Origin: Falsihalocynthiibacter sp042445055
GTDB lineage: Bacteria; Pseudomonadota; Alphaproteobacteria; Rhodobacterales; Rhodobacteraceae
Direction: 5' to 3'
Length of the DNA stretch: 64,000 bases
Assembly (NCBI RefSeq): GCF_042445055.1
Contig: NZ_CP170339.1
Coordinates: 1,488,001 to 1,552,000, forward strand
This document shows, in pieces, positions 1-7,894 of this stretch. How positions within the stretch are numbered: the first letter of the stretch is position 1; each line of letters begins with the position of its first letter. The position numbers and the translations under genes were made by a program. The notes beneath the pieces were generated by a model. That model saw nothing but the letters and a program-made list of their open reading frames with translations. It was not told the DNA's origin and did not search any database.

Positions 1-764
1 GCGTTGGAGCACGCGTCGCCTTCTTGAACGATCAACGCGCGGAGCACATCGCGTTTTTCCTTGGCCGTACGGTCTTTGCGGCTTGGTTTGATCTTAACAA
101 CGGCCTGCTCAATCGTTTCGCTCGTCGTTGCGGCGCGGGCTACTTCGATTTTGACGGGGTTTGAGAGGAACGTGTTGGTCACGCGCTCGATTTCAGGTGC
201 CATCGTTGCCGAGAAGAAGAGCGTTTGGCGTGTGAAGGGTGTCAGGCTAAAGATGCGCTCGATATCGGGGATGAAACCCATGTCGAGCATACGGTCGGCC
301 TCGTCGACCACCATAATCTGAACGCCTGTCAGGAGAAGCTTCCCGCGTTCAAAATGGTCAAGCAAACGACCAGGCGTTGCGATGAGCACGTCAACGCCGC
401 GATCAATCAAGAGGTCTTGTTCTTTGAATGAAACGCCACCGATGAGTAGCGCTTTGGTGAGTTTTGTGCCCTTAGCATAGACGTCGAAGTTTTCGGCGAC
501 TTGCGCAGCGAGTTCGCGTGTAGGTGCCAGAACGAGGCTGCGCGGCATTCGTGCACGTGCGCGCCCGCGGGCGAGCATTGTAATCATCGGAAGGGTGAAG
601 CTGGCAGTCTTGCCAGTACCCGTCTGGGCAATACCCAGAACGTCGCGTCCTTCCAATGCTGGCGGGATCGCGCCCGCTTGAATTGGTGTCGGGGTATCAT
701 AGCCCGCAGCAGCTACGTTCTTGAGAACCTTGGGGTCGAGTTTTAGATCTGTGAATTTCGTCAT
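1..764 (-). CDS. DEAD-box ATP-dependent RNA helicase (RhlE-like), C-terminus beyond the window
   Basis: The visible part is the N-terminal RecA-like domain of a DEAD-box RNA helicase, an enzyme that unwinds or remodels RNA at the cost of ATP, typically in ribosome assembly or mRNA decay. Reading leftwards it shows the Q-motif region (TPTPIQAGAIP), Walker A AQTGTGKT, motif Ia PTREL, the Walker B box VDEADRMLDMG and motif III SAT. The frame stays open to base 1, so helicase domain 2 and any C-terminal tail are missing. Two ATGs are in frame, at 764 and 773; neither has a strong Shine-Dalgarno sequence. A 6-bp hairpin lies just upstream. RhlE-like is the best family guess; other DEAD-box paralogues cannot be excluded from this half. 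Confidence 0.9.
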   Translation of the reverse strand, partial: MTKFTDLKLDPKVLKNVAAAGYDTPTPIQAGAIPPALEGRDVLGIAQTGTGKTASFTLPMITMLARGRARARMPRSLVLAPTRELAAQVAENFDVYAKGTKLTKALLIGGVSFKEQDLLIDRGVDVLIATPGRLLDHFERGKLLLTGVQIMVVDEADRMLDMGFIPDIERIFSLTPFTRQTLFFSATMAPEIERVTNTFLSNPVKIEVARAATTSETIEQAVVKIKPSRKDRTAKEKRDVLRALIVQEGDACSN

Positions 765-777
765 TATGTCCATCTGT

Positions 778-794
778 TACGGCATCGGGCCGTA
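778..794 (-). other. Short hairpin next to the helicase start codon
   Basis: TACGGC and GCCGTA can pair around a 5-nt loop, a few bases upstream of the possible helicase start at 773. In mRNA it would sit over the ribosome-binding region. The stem is short and may be fortuitous. The remaining sequence between the helicase and prfC holds only a 9-bp inverted repeat (873-881 with 894-902) and no convincing gene. Confidence 0.25.
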
Positions 795-872
795 AGGTTG
801 AGGGACGCTTGTTTCTGCACGCCCCAGCGTTTGCAAGCCGCAAAATGCGGGCTGCCCAAGCCAATAGACCAG

Positions 873-902
873 AATGGCGCTAAGGTCAATGAAAGCGCCA
901 TT
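873..902. repeat. 9-bp inverted repeat between prfC and the helicase gene
   Basis: AATGGCGCT at 873-881 is the exact reverse complement of AGCGCCATT at 894-902, with a 12-nt loop. It lies downstream of prfC (minus strand). On that strand no U-run follows, so it is a weak terminator candidate; it could equally be an mRNA-end hairpin or a protein site. Confidence 0.35.
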
Positions 903-994
903 TTCAGTCGGTTTGACCCGTAATGGTTGTATGGTCTGCGAAGGATCGCGGGCAATTGCCCAGTTGCAGTGCATTTCCCGCTCAACATCCCGCG

Positions 995-2602
995 CTAAAC
1001 CATCATCTCTTTGGTCGCCGAAAGCGTCACGTCGGGATAGTCGCGCGAGATGCGGTCGATATCCCATTGCAGTCGCGTGAGGTAGACAATGTCGCCGTCG
1101 TGGTCATGTGCGATGTGTTGTTTGTTGGCGGCCTCGAACTTCTCGACTGCGGCTTTCTCGCCTGTTGCCCAGCGTGCGCTGGTGAACTGGCTTTGCTCAA
1201 AACGCACGGGCAGGCCGTACTCAAGTTCGATACGACTCGCGAGAACTTCAAACTGTAGCGCGCCCACAACCCCGACGATAAAGCCGGAACCAAAGGCGGG
1301 TTTGAATACCTTGGCGGCTCCTTCTTCGGCGAATTGCATGAGGGCCTTCTCGAGGTGCTTGCTCTTCATCGGGTCGCCCGAGCGAACGCCTTGCAAGAGT
1401 TCCGGCGCGAACGATGGGATTCCCGTGGCACGGATCGCTTCGCCCTCGGTAAGTGTGTCGCCGATGCGTAATTGGCCGTGGTTCGGGATGCCGATGATGT
1501 CGCCCGCCCAAGCTTCCTCTGCGAGTTCACGGTCAGAAGCAAGGAACAGTACGGGATTCGAGATCGCCATAGGTTTCTTGGTGCGCACATGGGTTAGCTT
1601 CATGCCGCGTTTGAAATGCCCTGACGCTAGACGCACAAAAGCCACGCGGTCGCGGTGCTTGGGATCCATGTTAGCCTGAACCTTAAAGACAAAACCCGCA
1701 ACTTTTGGCTCATCTGGTGCAACCGCTCGGGGGCTTGCGGATTGGGGCTGTGGCTCGGGGCCATAGCTGGCGATCCCTTCCATCAGTTCCTTCACGCCAA
1801 AGCTGTTGATGGCTGAGCCAAACCAAATCGGCGTCATTGTGCCGTCGAGCATCGCCTGATGATCGAGAGAGGGGAGCAGCTCGCGCGCCATCTCGACCTC
1901 GTCGCGTAGGGTCTCTAGCAGATCTGCGGGCACGTGTTTTTCAAGAAGCGGATCATCGAGTCCGTTGATTTCGATGCTCTCAGCGACTTTGTTGCGATCC
2001 GCACGGTCCATCAATTCCAGACGATCGCGCAGCAGGTCATAACAACCGAGGAAATCACGGCCGGACCCGATGGGCCAGCTTGCGGGGCAGACATCAATCG
2101 CAAGGTTCTGTTGAATCTCATCAATGATATCAAAGGTTTCGCGGCTCTCTCGGTCCATTTTGTTACAGAATGTCAAGATTGGAAGATCGCGCATTCGGCA
2201 AACTTCAAAGAGCTTCTGTGTTTGGCTCTCGATACCCTTGGCGCCGTCAATCACCATCACCGCCGCGTCAACAGCGGTAAGCGTGCGATAGGTGTCTTCG
2301 GAGAAGTCGCTGTGACCGGGCGTATCAACGAGGTTGAAACGATAGGCGCCGAAATCAAACGACATTGCCGAGGCCGAGACCGAGATTCCGCGGTCTTTTT
2401 CCATCTGCATAAAGTCGGAACGTGTGCGGCGTGCTTCGCCCTTGGCACGCACTTGGCCAGCCATCTGAATCGCACCACCAAAGAGAAGGAATTTCTCTGT
2501 TAGGGTGGTCTTACCCGCGTCGGGGTGTGAAATAATTGCGAAGGTGCGGCGGCGAGCAATCTCGGGCGGCAAATCGCTAGGGGAGGCGATGCTATCTGTC
2601 AT
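995..2602 (-). CDS. prfC: Peptide chain release factor 3 (RF3)
   Basis: RF3 is a translational GTPase that recycles RF1 and RF2 from the ribosome after peptide release. The 535-residue protein has the family length and begins with the G domain: P-loop SHPDAGKTT, switch region around RGISV, DTPGHSDF (G3) and NKMD (G4). The domain II and III regions of the elongation-factor fold follow. It is a single-gene unit, with the helicase 221 bases downstream on the same strand and a Hint-domain gene upstream. RF3 is chosen over EF-G from length, the MEKDRGISV stretch and the absence of EF-G domain IV. Confidence 0.96.
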   Translation of the reverse strand: MTDSIASPSDLPPEIARRRTFAIISHPDAGKTTLTEKFLLFGGAIQMAGQVRAKGEARRTRSDFMQMEKDRGISVSASAMSFDFGAYRFNLVDTPGHSDFSEDTYRTLTAVDAAVMVIDGAKGIESQTQKLFEVCRMRDLPILTFCNKMDRESRETFDIIDEIQQNLAIDVCPASWPIGSGRDFLGCYDLLRDRLELMDRADRNKVAESIEINGLDDPLLEKHVPADLLETLRDEVEMARELLPSLDHQAMLDGTMTPIWFGSAINSFGVKELMEGIASYGPEPQPQSASPRAVAPDEPKVAGFVFKVQANMDPKHRDRVAFVRLASGHFKRGMKLTHVRTKKPMAISNPVLFLASDRELAEEAWAGDIIGIPNHGQLRIGDTLTEGEAIRATGIPSFAPELLQGVRSGDPMKSKHLEKALMQFAEEGAAKVFKPAFGSGFIVGVVGALQFEVLASRIELEYGLPVRFEQSQFTSARWATGEKAAVEKFEAANKQHIAHDHDGDIVYLTRLQWDIDRISRDYPDVTLSATKEMMV

Positions 2603-2649
2603 GGCGGCGGTATAGCTTGGCGTGAAGGGGCGCGCAATCGAAACGCGCG

Positions 2650-3708
2650 TTATCGCTCTGTGGCGCTGCGCAATCGGGTGAGGGCGCCTTCATCAGGCAG
2701 TTCGGCGCGCTTGATTTCAAGCTGGTTGTGCCGATGTTCGGTTTGCTCCTCGAAGCTATAAACAAAGGCATCTGCGATGTCGTTTGGCAGCGCGGGGGCT
2801 GTGCGCCGTGTCGCGGAAAGGCTCTCGGCGGCCATACCTTCGGCATAGATGATTTGATGGTCGTCAAACAGAATACGGAAGTAGTCTACATAGCCGCCTT
2901 CCTGGACGACGATTGTGTCGTTATTTACCAAGTCGCCAGCACGAACCAGCACTTCGGAGCGACCAACATTCAGAATATCCTGATGTTGATACACAAGGAG
3001 ACGGTGGTTCGCTGCCAGACTAAGTTCGTTCGCATTGCTGAGGACGCCGGGCTTAATGGTGATCGGAGCGAAATCTCCGGCCGCCCGTGTGGTTCGTGAC
3101 CCAATCCAACGAATGGGTTGCGGGCCATTATCGCGGGTGAGGACTCGGTCACCAATGGAGAGGTCTTCGACAGCAATCTGACGCCCGTCGGCCAGCGTGA
3201 TTTGGGTGCCGCGTACAAATGAAGCACAGGTCGCCTCGGCAAGGCGCGTATCTGCCCCGTCGCGATCAATGTCCATCAGGCAATATTCGCACTCGGACGA
3301 AAGCGGCGCCAGTGGCATTAAGTAAACCGTCGCAAGCGTGTGGTCGGCCGGATTAACTTCAGCAAAAATAAGAGCTTCGGTCGTAATTCCTGATTGCGAC
3401 ATAAGCGTGATCAGCCCATCCAGGCAAAGATAATACCCCTCGTTTCCCACTTCGGACTCTTGAGTGATGATCATCGGATCATTCGCACTATCGGTGATAC
3501 GAAGTGTTTGGCGAAGCGCTTCCTGTGAAATCTTGTAGGTATCGTCTAGGCAGAGCTCGTTGCAATCCGCAAGGTTATCGCCAACATTTACGCCATCAAC
3601 TACGAAAAAGTCTGAAGCCAGATAAACAGAAAGATCACGCGCCAAAACAGAGGGGGGGGCGGAAGGTGCCTTATCGGCTGTCTTCAATTTCTTCATCACG
3701 GTCGCCAC
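2650..3708 (-). CDS. Hint (Hedgehog/intein) domain protein
   Basis: This 352-residue protein has an unrecognised N-terminal half (about residues 1-155) and a C-terminal Hint domain starting at Cys161. Visible Hint features are CASFVRGTQI, a DGRQIAVEDLSIGDRVLT stretch, the QPIRWIGSR strand typical of bacterial Hint proteins, and a NHR motif near residues 234-236. Hint domains catalyse an N-to-S acyl shift at the first Cys and can lead to self-cleavage. Here there is no C-extein after the domain, so protein splicing is not expected. Proteins of this kind are common in Rhodobacteraceae and usually unstudied; many are suspected to be secreted, but no N-terminal signal peptide is obvious here. Function unknown. 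Confidence 0.8.
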   Translation of the reverse strand: MATVMKKLKTADKAPSAPPSVLARDLSVYLASDFFVVDGVNVGDNLADCNELCLDDTYKISQEALRQTLRITDSANDPMIITQESEVGNEGYYLCLDGLITLMSQSGITTEALIFAEVNPADHTLATVYLMPLAPLSSECEYCLMDIDRDGADTRLAEATCASFVRGTQITLADGRQIAVEDLSIGDRVLTRDNGPQPIRWIGSRTTRAAGDFAPITIKPGVLSNANELSLAANHRLLVYQHQDILNVGRSEVLVRAGDLVNNDTIVVQEGGYVDYFRILFDDHQIIYAEGMAAESLSATRRTAPALPNDIADAFVYSFEEQTEHRHNQLEIKRAELPDEGALTRLRSATER

Positions 3709-3897
3709 TTACTAATCACAGAAAGATACAGGAACATTGCGGTATTCTGGTAGTGTACTCCGATAAATGGCATTAGTAAGGCAAAATTGAATAACTTCCG
3801 GAGGATTACGTTGCGTAAGGTGGTTTCTTGACGGTGTGGGTTTCAATCGTAACCAAGAATGATAAACGTCGAGTGAAGAATAAATGGGAGAGTCGTA

Positions 3898-4677
3898 ATG
3901 GACATGGGAATTTCGGGGAAGAAGGCATTGGTATGTGCGTCTTCCAAAGGATTGGGCAAAGGATGCGCCGAGGCACTTGCCGCTGAGGGTGTGAACCTTG
4001 TTTTGAACGCACGAACTGAGGGACCACTTCAGGAAACCGCGCAGCATATTCGCGATACCTATGGCGTGGATGTCGTGGCTGTTGCCGCTGATATCACCTC
4101 CGAAGAGGGACGCGAGCGGGTGCTTAAGGAAGCTGGTGACGTTGATATCCTCGTTACCAATGCGGGTGGCCCTCCTCCGGGTATGTGGAGCGATTGGGAG
4201 CGCGATGATTTCATCAAGGCCCTAGACGCGAATATGTTGACGCCGATTGCGCTTATGAAAGCCCTGCTGCCAAGTATGATCGAAAAGGGCTGGGGACGTG
4301 TTGTGAATATCACGAGTCAATCCGTCAAATCTCCGATTGCGGTGCTTGGACTTTCCAACTCTGCGCGTGCGGGGCTTACGGGCTATGTTGCGGGTACAGC
4401 GCGCCAAGTTGCGCCGATGGGCGTGGTTATCAACAACCTTTTGCCCGGTATTCACGCAACAGATCGTGCGCAATCGCTTGATGCAGGTGTCGCCAAGCAA
4501 GAAGGCATTAGCATCGAAGATGCCGCTAAACAGCGCGCAGCAACCATTCCGACACGCCGCTATGGTACAGCACAAGAATTCGGTGCGACCTGCGCGTTTA
4601 TGTGTAGTCAGCACGCAGGCTATATGATCGGGCAAAACGTGCTGCTCGATGGTGGCTCGATGAATTCGACGATGTAG
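3898..4677 (+). CDS. SDR-family protein lacking the catalytic Tyr-Lys pair
   Basis: A Rossmann-fold protein of 259 residues resembling 3-oxoacyl-ACP reductases. The nucleotide-binding segment reads ASSKGLGKG near residues 14-22 and VTNAGG near 87-91. Asn112 and Ser140 (NITS) of the SDR tetrad are present. Measured from Ser140, the Tyr should lie at 153 and the Lys at 157, but the sequence there is SNSAR, so both are replaced (Ser153, Arg157). Such atypical members form a known SDR-like subgroup related to beta-ketoacyl reductases, with undefined activity. The gene stands alone after a divergent gap from the Hint gene and is followed by a GC-rich hairpin. A ribosome site (GGGAGAG) precedes the ATG. 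Confidence 0.85.
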   Translation: MDMGISGKKALVCASSKGLGKGCAEALAAEGVNLVLNARTEGPLQETAQHIRDTYGVDVVAVAADITSEEGRERVLKEAGDVDILVTNAGGPPPGMWSDWERDDFIKALDANMLTPIALMKALLPSMIEKGWGRVVNITSQSVKSPIAVLGLSNSARAGLTGYVAGTARQVAPMGVVINNLLPGIHATDRAQSLDAGVAKQEGISIEDAAKQRAATIPTRRYGTAQEFGATCAFMCSQHAGYMIGQNVLLDGGSMNSTM

Positions 4678-4686
4678 TAAAATCGC

Positions 4687-4710
4687 GGGCGGCGTTCTCT
4701 GGCGCCGCCC
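4687..4710 (+). terminator. GC-rich hairpin after the SDR-like gene
   Basis: GGGCGGCG (4687-4694) pairs perfectly with CGCCGCCC (4703-4710) around an 8-nt loop, ten bases after the stop codon. There is no U-run behind it, so it may stabilise the mRNA end or terminate weakly rather than act as a classical intrinsic terminator. Confidence 0.5.
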
Positions 4711-4807
4711 TGCGACTTATGGGCGCCAAGGGTTGCCCAGACTGGGGCGCACTGTTATCTGACAGAAACATCCCTATTCGACCATTTCACTCAGGCAAGG
4801 CGTATAC

Positions 4808-5911
4808 GTGACCAAACATCCGGCTTCTATCGTTGAAACCGAAACACCGCGTCTTGAAATCAAAGGGATTTCTCGGGCGTTTAACGGGCGTGATGTGGTC
4901 AAGGATATTTCTCTTGCAGTGATGCCGGGGCAGGTGACCTGTCTGCTTGGGCCGTCCGGATGCGGAAAATCCACGACGCTGCGGATCATCGCAGGGGTCG
5001 AAATGCAGGACCAAGGCGAAATCTATGTCGATGGGAAGTTGGTCTGCGACACAATCTATCGTGTACCACCCGAGGGGCGCTCGATTGGCTTGATGTTTCA
5101 GGACTTTGCCCTGTTTCCGCATCTAACTGTTGAAAAAAATGTCGCCTTTGGCCTTACAGGGACGCGCGATGAAAAACGCGCGCGTGTCGATGAGTTGTTA
5201 GAGCGCGTCGGTCTCGCCCATTTCGCAGAGCACCATCCGCACCAATTGTCGGGCGGCGAGCAGCAGCGGATTGCACTTGCGCGCGCATTGGCACCGCGAC
5301 CGAGCATTATGCTGATGGATGAGCCATTTTCGGGCCTTGATAACCGTTTGCGGGATGACATTCGCGATGAGACATTGGCAGTTCTCAAGGACGAAGGCAC
5401 CGCCGTTTTGCTCGTGACGCACGAGCCTGACGAGGCGATGCGTATGGCCGATGAGATCGCCCTGATGCGCAACGGAGAGATCGTTCAACAGGGTGCGCCG
5501 TACAACATTTACAACGCTCCTTTCGATATCGAGGCCGCAAGGTTTTTTAGCGATATCAATGTAATACGCGGCGTTGTTAAAGGCGGGTTGTGTAACACCC
5601 CCTTTGGTCAGTTCCTTGCTCCCGGGCGTCCGGATGGAACTGCGCTTGATATTGCAATCCGCCCTCAACACCTTCGGATTGACTTTGATCGCGCGGGGCG
5701 TGGACCTAATCCAACCAAGACCGACGGCACGCCTGCTCGGGGCGTCGTGACGCGGGCGCGCTTTATGGGGCGAGAGAGCCTTGTTGAGTTCAAGATGGAC
5801 TATGATGACTCTATCCTGCGGGCGACGGTTCCGTCGGTGTTCCTTCCCAAGGCTGGCACGCCGCTGTGGCTTATGATTCGGCGTGATCGGTGTTTTGTTT
5901 TTAACGCCTAA
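4808..5911 (+). CDS. ABC transporter ATP-binding protein, FbpC/PotA-like, without visible partners
   Basis: This 367-residue ATPase would drive an importer at the inner face of the cytoplasmic membrane. It shows Walker A GPSGCGKSTT, the Q-loop MFQDFALFPHL, signature LSGGEQQR, Walker B IMLMDEPFSGLD and the switch His in LVTHEPDEA. A C-terminal TOBE-like region (about residues 275-367) is typical of the iron(III)/polyamine/sulfate group. FbpC (ferric iron) is the nearest guess from the overall pattern. Permease and binding-protein genes are absent on both sides: an SDR gene precedes and tatA follows. It may work with components encoded elsewhere. The substrate cannot be deduced. Confidence 0.85.
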   Translation: MTKHPASIVETETPRLEIKGISRAFNGRDVVKDISLAVMPGQVTCLLGPSGCGKSTTLRIIAGVEMQDQGEIYVDGKLVCDTIYRVPPEGRSIGLMFQDFALFPHLTVEKNVAFGLTGTRDEKRARVDELLERVGLAHFAEHHPHQLSGGEQQRIALARALAPRPSIMLMDEPFSGLDNRLRDDIRDETLAVLKDEGTAVLLVTHEPDEAMRMADEIALMRNGEIVQQGAPYNIYNAPFDIEAARFFSDINVIRGVVKGGLCNTPFGQFLAPGRPDGTALDIAIRPQHLRIDFDRAGRGPNPTKTDGTPARGVVTRARFMGRESLVEFKMDYDDSILRATVPSVFLPKAGTPLWLMIRRDRCFVFNA

Positions 5912-6039
5912 TCCTTGCTCAACACACGTCTGCATCCCACTCATTCCGCGCAATTGATGCGAAAAACATGCGAACTGCGTGCATTTGGGTATTTGAAACC
6001 CTGTTGCAAAGGAATACATACAATGGGGAGACTAAGAAG

Positions 6040-6057
6040 GCGCGCCGGTCGGCGCGT
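6040..6057 (+). promoter_or_regulatory. Stable hairpin in the tatA leader
   Basis: GCGCGCC and GGCGCGT (6040-6046 with 6051-6057) form a 7-bp stem, one G-U pair included, closed by a 4-nt loop. It ends four bases before the GGGAGTAAGA ribosome-binding region of tatA. It could affect initiation or mRNA stability; no function is proven. Confidence 0.35.
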
Positions 6058-6072
6058 CATGGGAGTAAGAAT

Positions 6073-6291
6073 ATGCTAAATAATATCGGTCCTATGGGCC
6101 TTCTGTTGATCGCCGTCGTTGTTTTGGTGCTGTTTGGCCGTGGTAAGATCTCTTCGCTTATGGGCGAAGTAGGTAAAGGGATCACGAGCTTCAAAAAAGG
6201 CATCAACGAAGGCCAGAAGGAACTCGAAGATACGGCCGAAGCTGCGCGTGACGTAACGCCAGAGAACGAGACCGAAAAAGACAAGGTCTGA
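6073..6291 (+). CDS. tatA: Sec-independent protein translocase subunit TatA
   Basis: TatA forms the size-adaptable translocation element of the twin-arginine pathway, which exports folded, often cofactor-bearing proteins. The 72-residue product has a short N-terminus, one transmembrane helix (about residues 4-20, LLLIAVVVLVLFG), the FGRGK hinge, an amphipathic helix and an acidic tail. The start at 6073 was chosen because GGGAGTAAGA precedes it and because it gives the family length; an upstream in-frame extension exists but is not TatA-like. It begins the tatABC operon, 44 bases before tatB. Confidence 0.93.
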   Translation: MLNNIGPMGLLLIAVVVLVLFGRGKISSLMGEVGKGITSFKKGINEGQKELEDTAEAARDVTPENETEKDKV

Positions 6292-6335
6292 TTTGTGCGC
6301 GGCACCGTTCGCACAAGCGATAAGGATCGTTTCTG

Positions 6336-6977
6336 ATGTTTGATATTGGCATGACCGAGCTGTTGGTCGTGGGCATCGTGGCATTGATTGTCGTGGGCCC
6401 CAAGGATTTGCCCGGAATGTTCCGCACGGTTGGTCGGTTCACGGGCAAGGCCAAATCCATGGCGCGGGATTTTCAGCGTGCAATGAACGATGCCGCAGAT
6501 GAGGCGGGCGTCAGTGATGTGACGAGCGACCTCAAGAACATGACCTCCAAGAAAAACCTCGGCCTCGATAAACTCGATGATGCCGCGCGCAGTTTTGAAA
6601 ACTGGACGCCCAAGATAAACGACAAGCCAGCAGTGGAGCGGGGAGGCGAAACTGCGAAGCTTGCTGAAGAGCGGGCGGAGAAGGCCGAGAGAATCAGAGA
6701 AGCTGCCGCGAATAAGGCGCTCGAACGTCAGGCAGCTGAACGCGCAGCCGAAGAAGCTAAAGCCGATCAAGACAAGGCCCCCGCCAAGAAAGCCCCTGCG
6801 AAGAAGGCCGAGCCCAAGAAAACGACTGCTAAAGCCGCGTCCAAGACGACCACTGCCAAGAAGGCGGCTCCAAAGAAGGCTGCCCCGAAGAAAACGGCGG
6901 CAAAGCCTGCGGCGAAAAAAACCGCAACTAAAACGGCAGCCAAGAAAACGACATCCAAAACAGGCGATAATGCATGA
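6336..6977 (+). CDS. tatB: Twin-arginine translocase subunit TatB with a long Lys/Ala-rich tail
   Basis: TatB joins TatC in the receptor that recognises twin-arginine signal peptides. The N-terminal part is canonical: MFDIGMTELL, a membrane helix to about residue 20, the VGPKDLP hinge and an amphipathic helix. At 213 residues it is longer than many TatB proteins. Residues about 107-146 are a charged coiled-coil-like stretch, and residues 147-210 consist almost only of Lys, Ala, Pro and Thr in KKA-type repeats that resemble histone H1-like tails. tatC begins inside its stop region (4-base overlap), which indicates translational coupling. Confidence 0.93.
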   Translation: MFDIGMTELLVVGIVALIVVGPKDLPGMFRTVGRFTGKAKSMARDFQRAMNDAADEAGVSDVTSDLKNMTSKKNLGLDKLDDAARSFENWTPKINDKPAVERGGETAKLAEERAEKAERIREAAANKALERQAAERAAEEAKADQDKAPAKKAPAKKAEPKKTTAKAASKTTTAKKAAPKKAAPKKTAAKPAAKKTATKTAAKKTTSKTGDNA

Positions 6978-7894
6978 GCGACGAAATCGAAGATAGCTCC
7001 GCCCCGCTGATCGAACATCTAGCGGAGCTGCGCACGCGCCTTATACGCTCAGTGTTGGCGTTTATTGTGGCTATGTTGCTCTGCTTTAGCTTTGGCGCGC
7101 AACTGCTTGAAATATTGCTCGCACCGATCGAAGCAACAATGCGCGAGCTGGGGGATCCAAACCCCGTAATGCAATATACCGCGCCGCAGGAATACTTCTT
7201 TACGCTGATCCGCTTGTCGATGGTATTTGGCCTTGGGTTATCCTTCCCTGTCATCGGTTTTCAGCTCTGGCGGTTTGTCGCGCCGGGCCTTTATAAAAAC
7301 GAGAAGAACGCCTTCTTGCCGTTTCTTCTGGCTTCGCCAGTCTTGTTTATGCTGGGTGCTGCATTCGCGCATTATATCGTGACGCCGATGGCGATGGAGT
7401 TCTTCCTTGGGTTTGCGGATGCGACCTCTATCTTTACCGCGGTTGTTCCAGTGGGGCAGGACATTCCTGTTAACCCGCAAGAAGGCATCAAGATAAGCTT
7501 TAACGGTAAAGTAAACGAAACCCTTGATATCACGTTGAAAATGATCGTGGCGTTCGGGCTTTGCTTCCAGCTTCCTGTTTTGCTGACGTTGATGGGCAAA
7601 GCGGAGCTTGTTTCAAGCAACGGGCTCGCAAGTGTGCGGAAATACGCGGTTGTTGGCATTCTGGTGCTGGCTGCGCTAGTTACTCCGCCAGATGTCATTA
7701 CTCAAGTTGTGCTGTTTGTGGTTGTGTTTGGCCTCTATGAGGTTTCGATCTGGCTTGTTTATTGGATCGAAAAGCGCCGCGAAGCACGTCTCAAGGCCGA
7801 GGGTCTGTGGGATGAGGACATCCATGGCGACGGCAACTTTGAAGAAGAAGACGAAGTGGGATTGCCCGACGATGGAAAAGCAGCCGATGAGTGA
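6974..7894 (+). CDS. tatC: Twin-arginine translocase subunit TatC
   Basis: TatC is the polytopic core of the Tat receptor. The 306-residue protein carries the N-terminal signature PLIEHLAELRTRLI, several hydrophobic segments compatible with six membrane spans, the conserved FSFGAQLL and ALVTPPDVITQ regions and an acidic cytosolic C-terminus (GNFEEEDEVGLPDDG). It overlaps tatB by 4 bases and the next gene by 8 bases, so all four are probably one transcript. Confidence 0.96.
   Translation: MSDEIEDSSAPLIEHLAELRTRLIRSVLAFIVAMLLCFSFGAQLLEILLAPIEATMRELGDPNPVMQYTAPQEYFFTLIRLSMVFGLGLSFPVIGFQLWRFVAPGLYKNEKNAFLPFLLASPVLFMLGAAFAHYIVTPMAMEFFLGFADATSIFTAVVPVGQDIPVNPQEGIKISFNGKVNETLDITLKMIVAFGLCFQLPVLLTLMGKAELVSSNGLASVRKYAVVGILVLAALVTPPDVITQVVLFVVVFGLYEVSIWLVYWIEKRREARLKAEGLWDEDIHGDGNFEEEDEVGLPDDGKAADE

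Noticed and set aside
777..1067. Small minus-strand gene between prfC and the helicase
   Set aside because: It overlaps the prfC end in another frame, has no ribosome site and no family resemblance.
1934..2503. 189-codon plus-strand frame inside prfC
   Set aside because: Shadow of prfC; no ribosome site and no recognisable domain.
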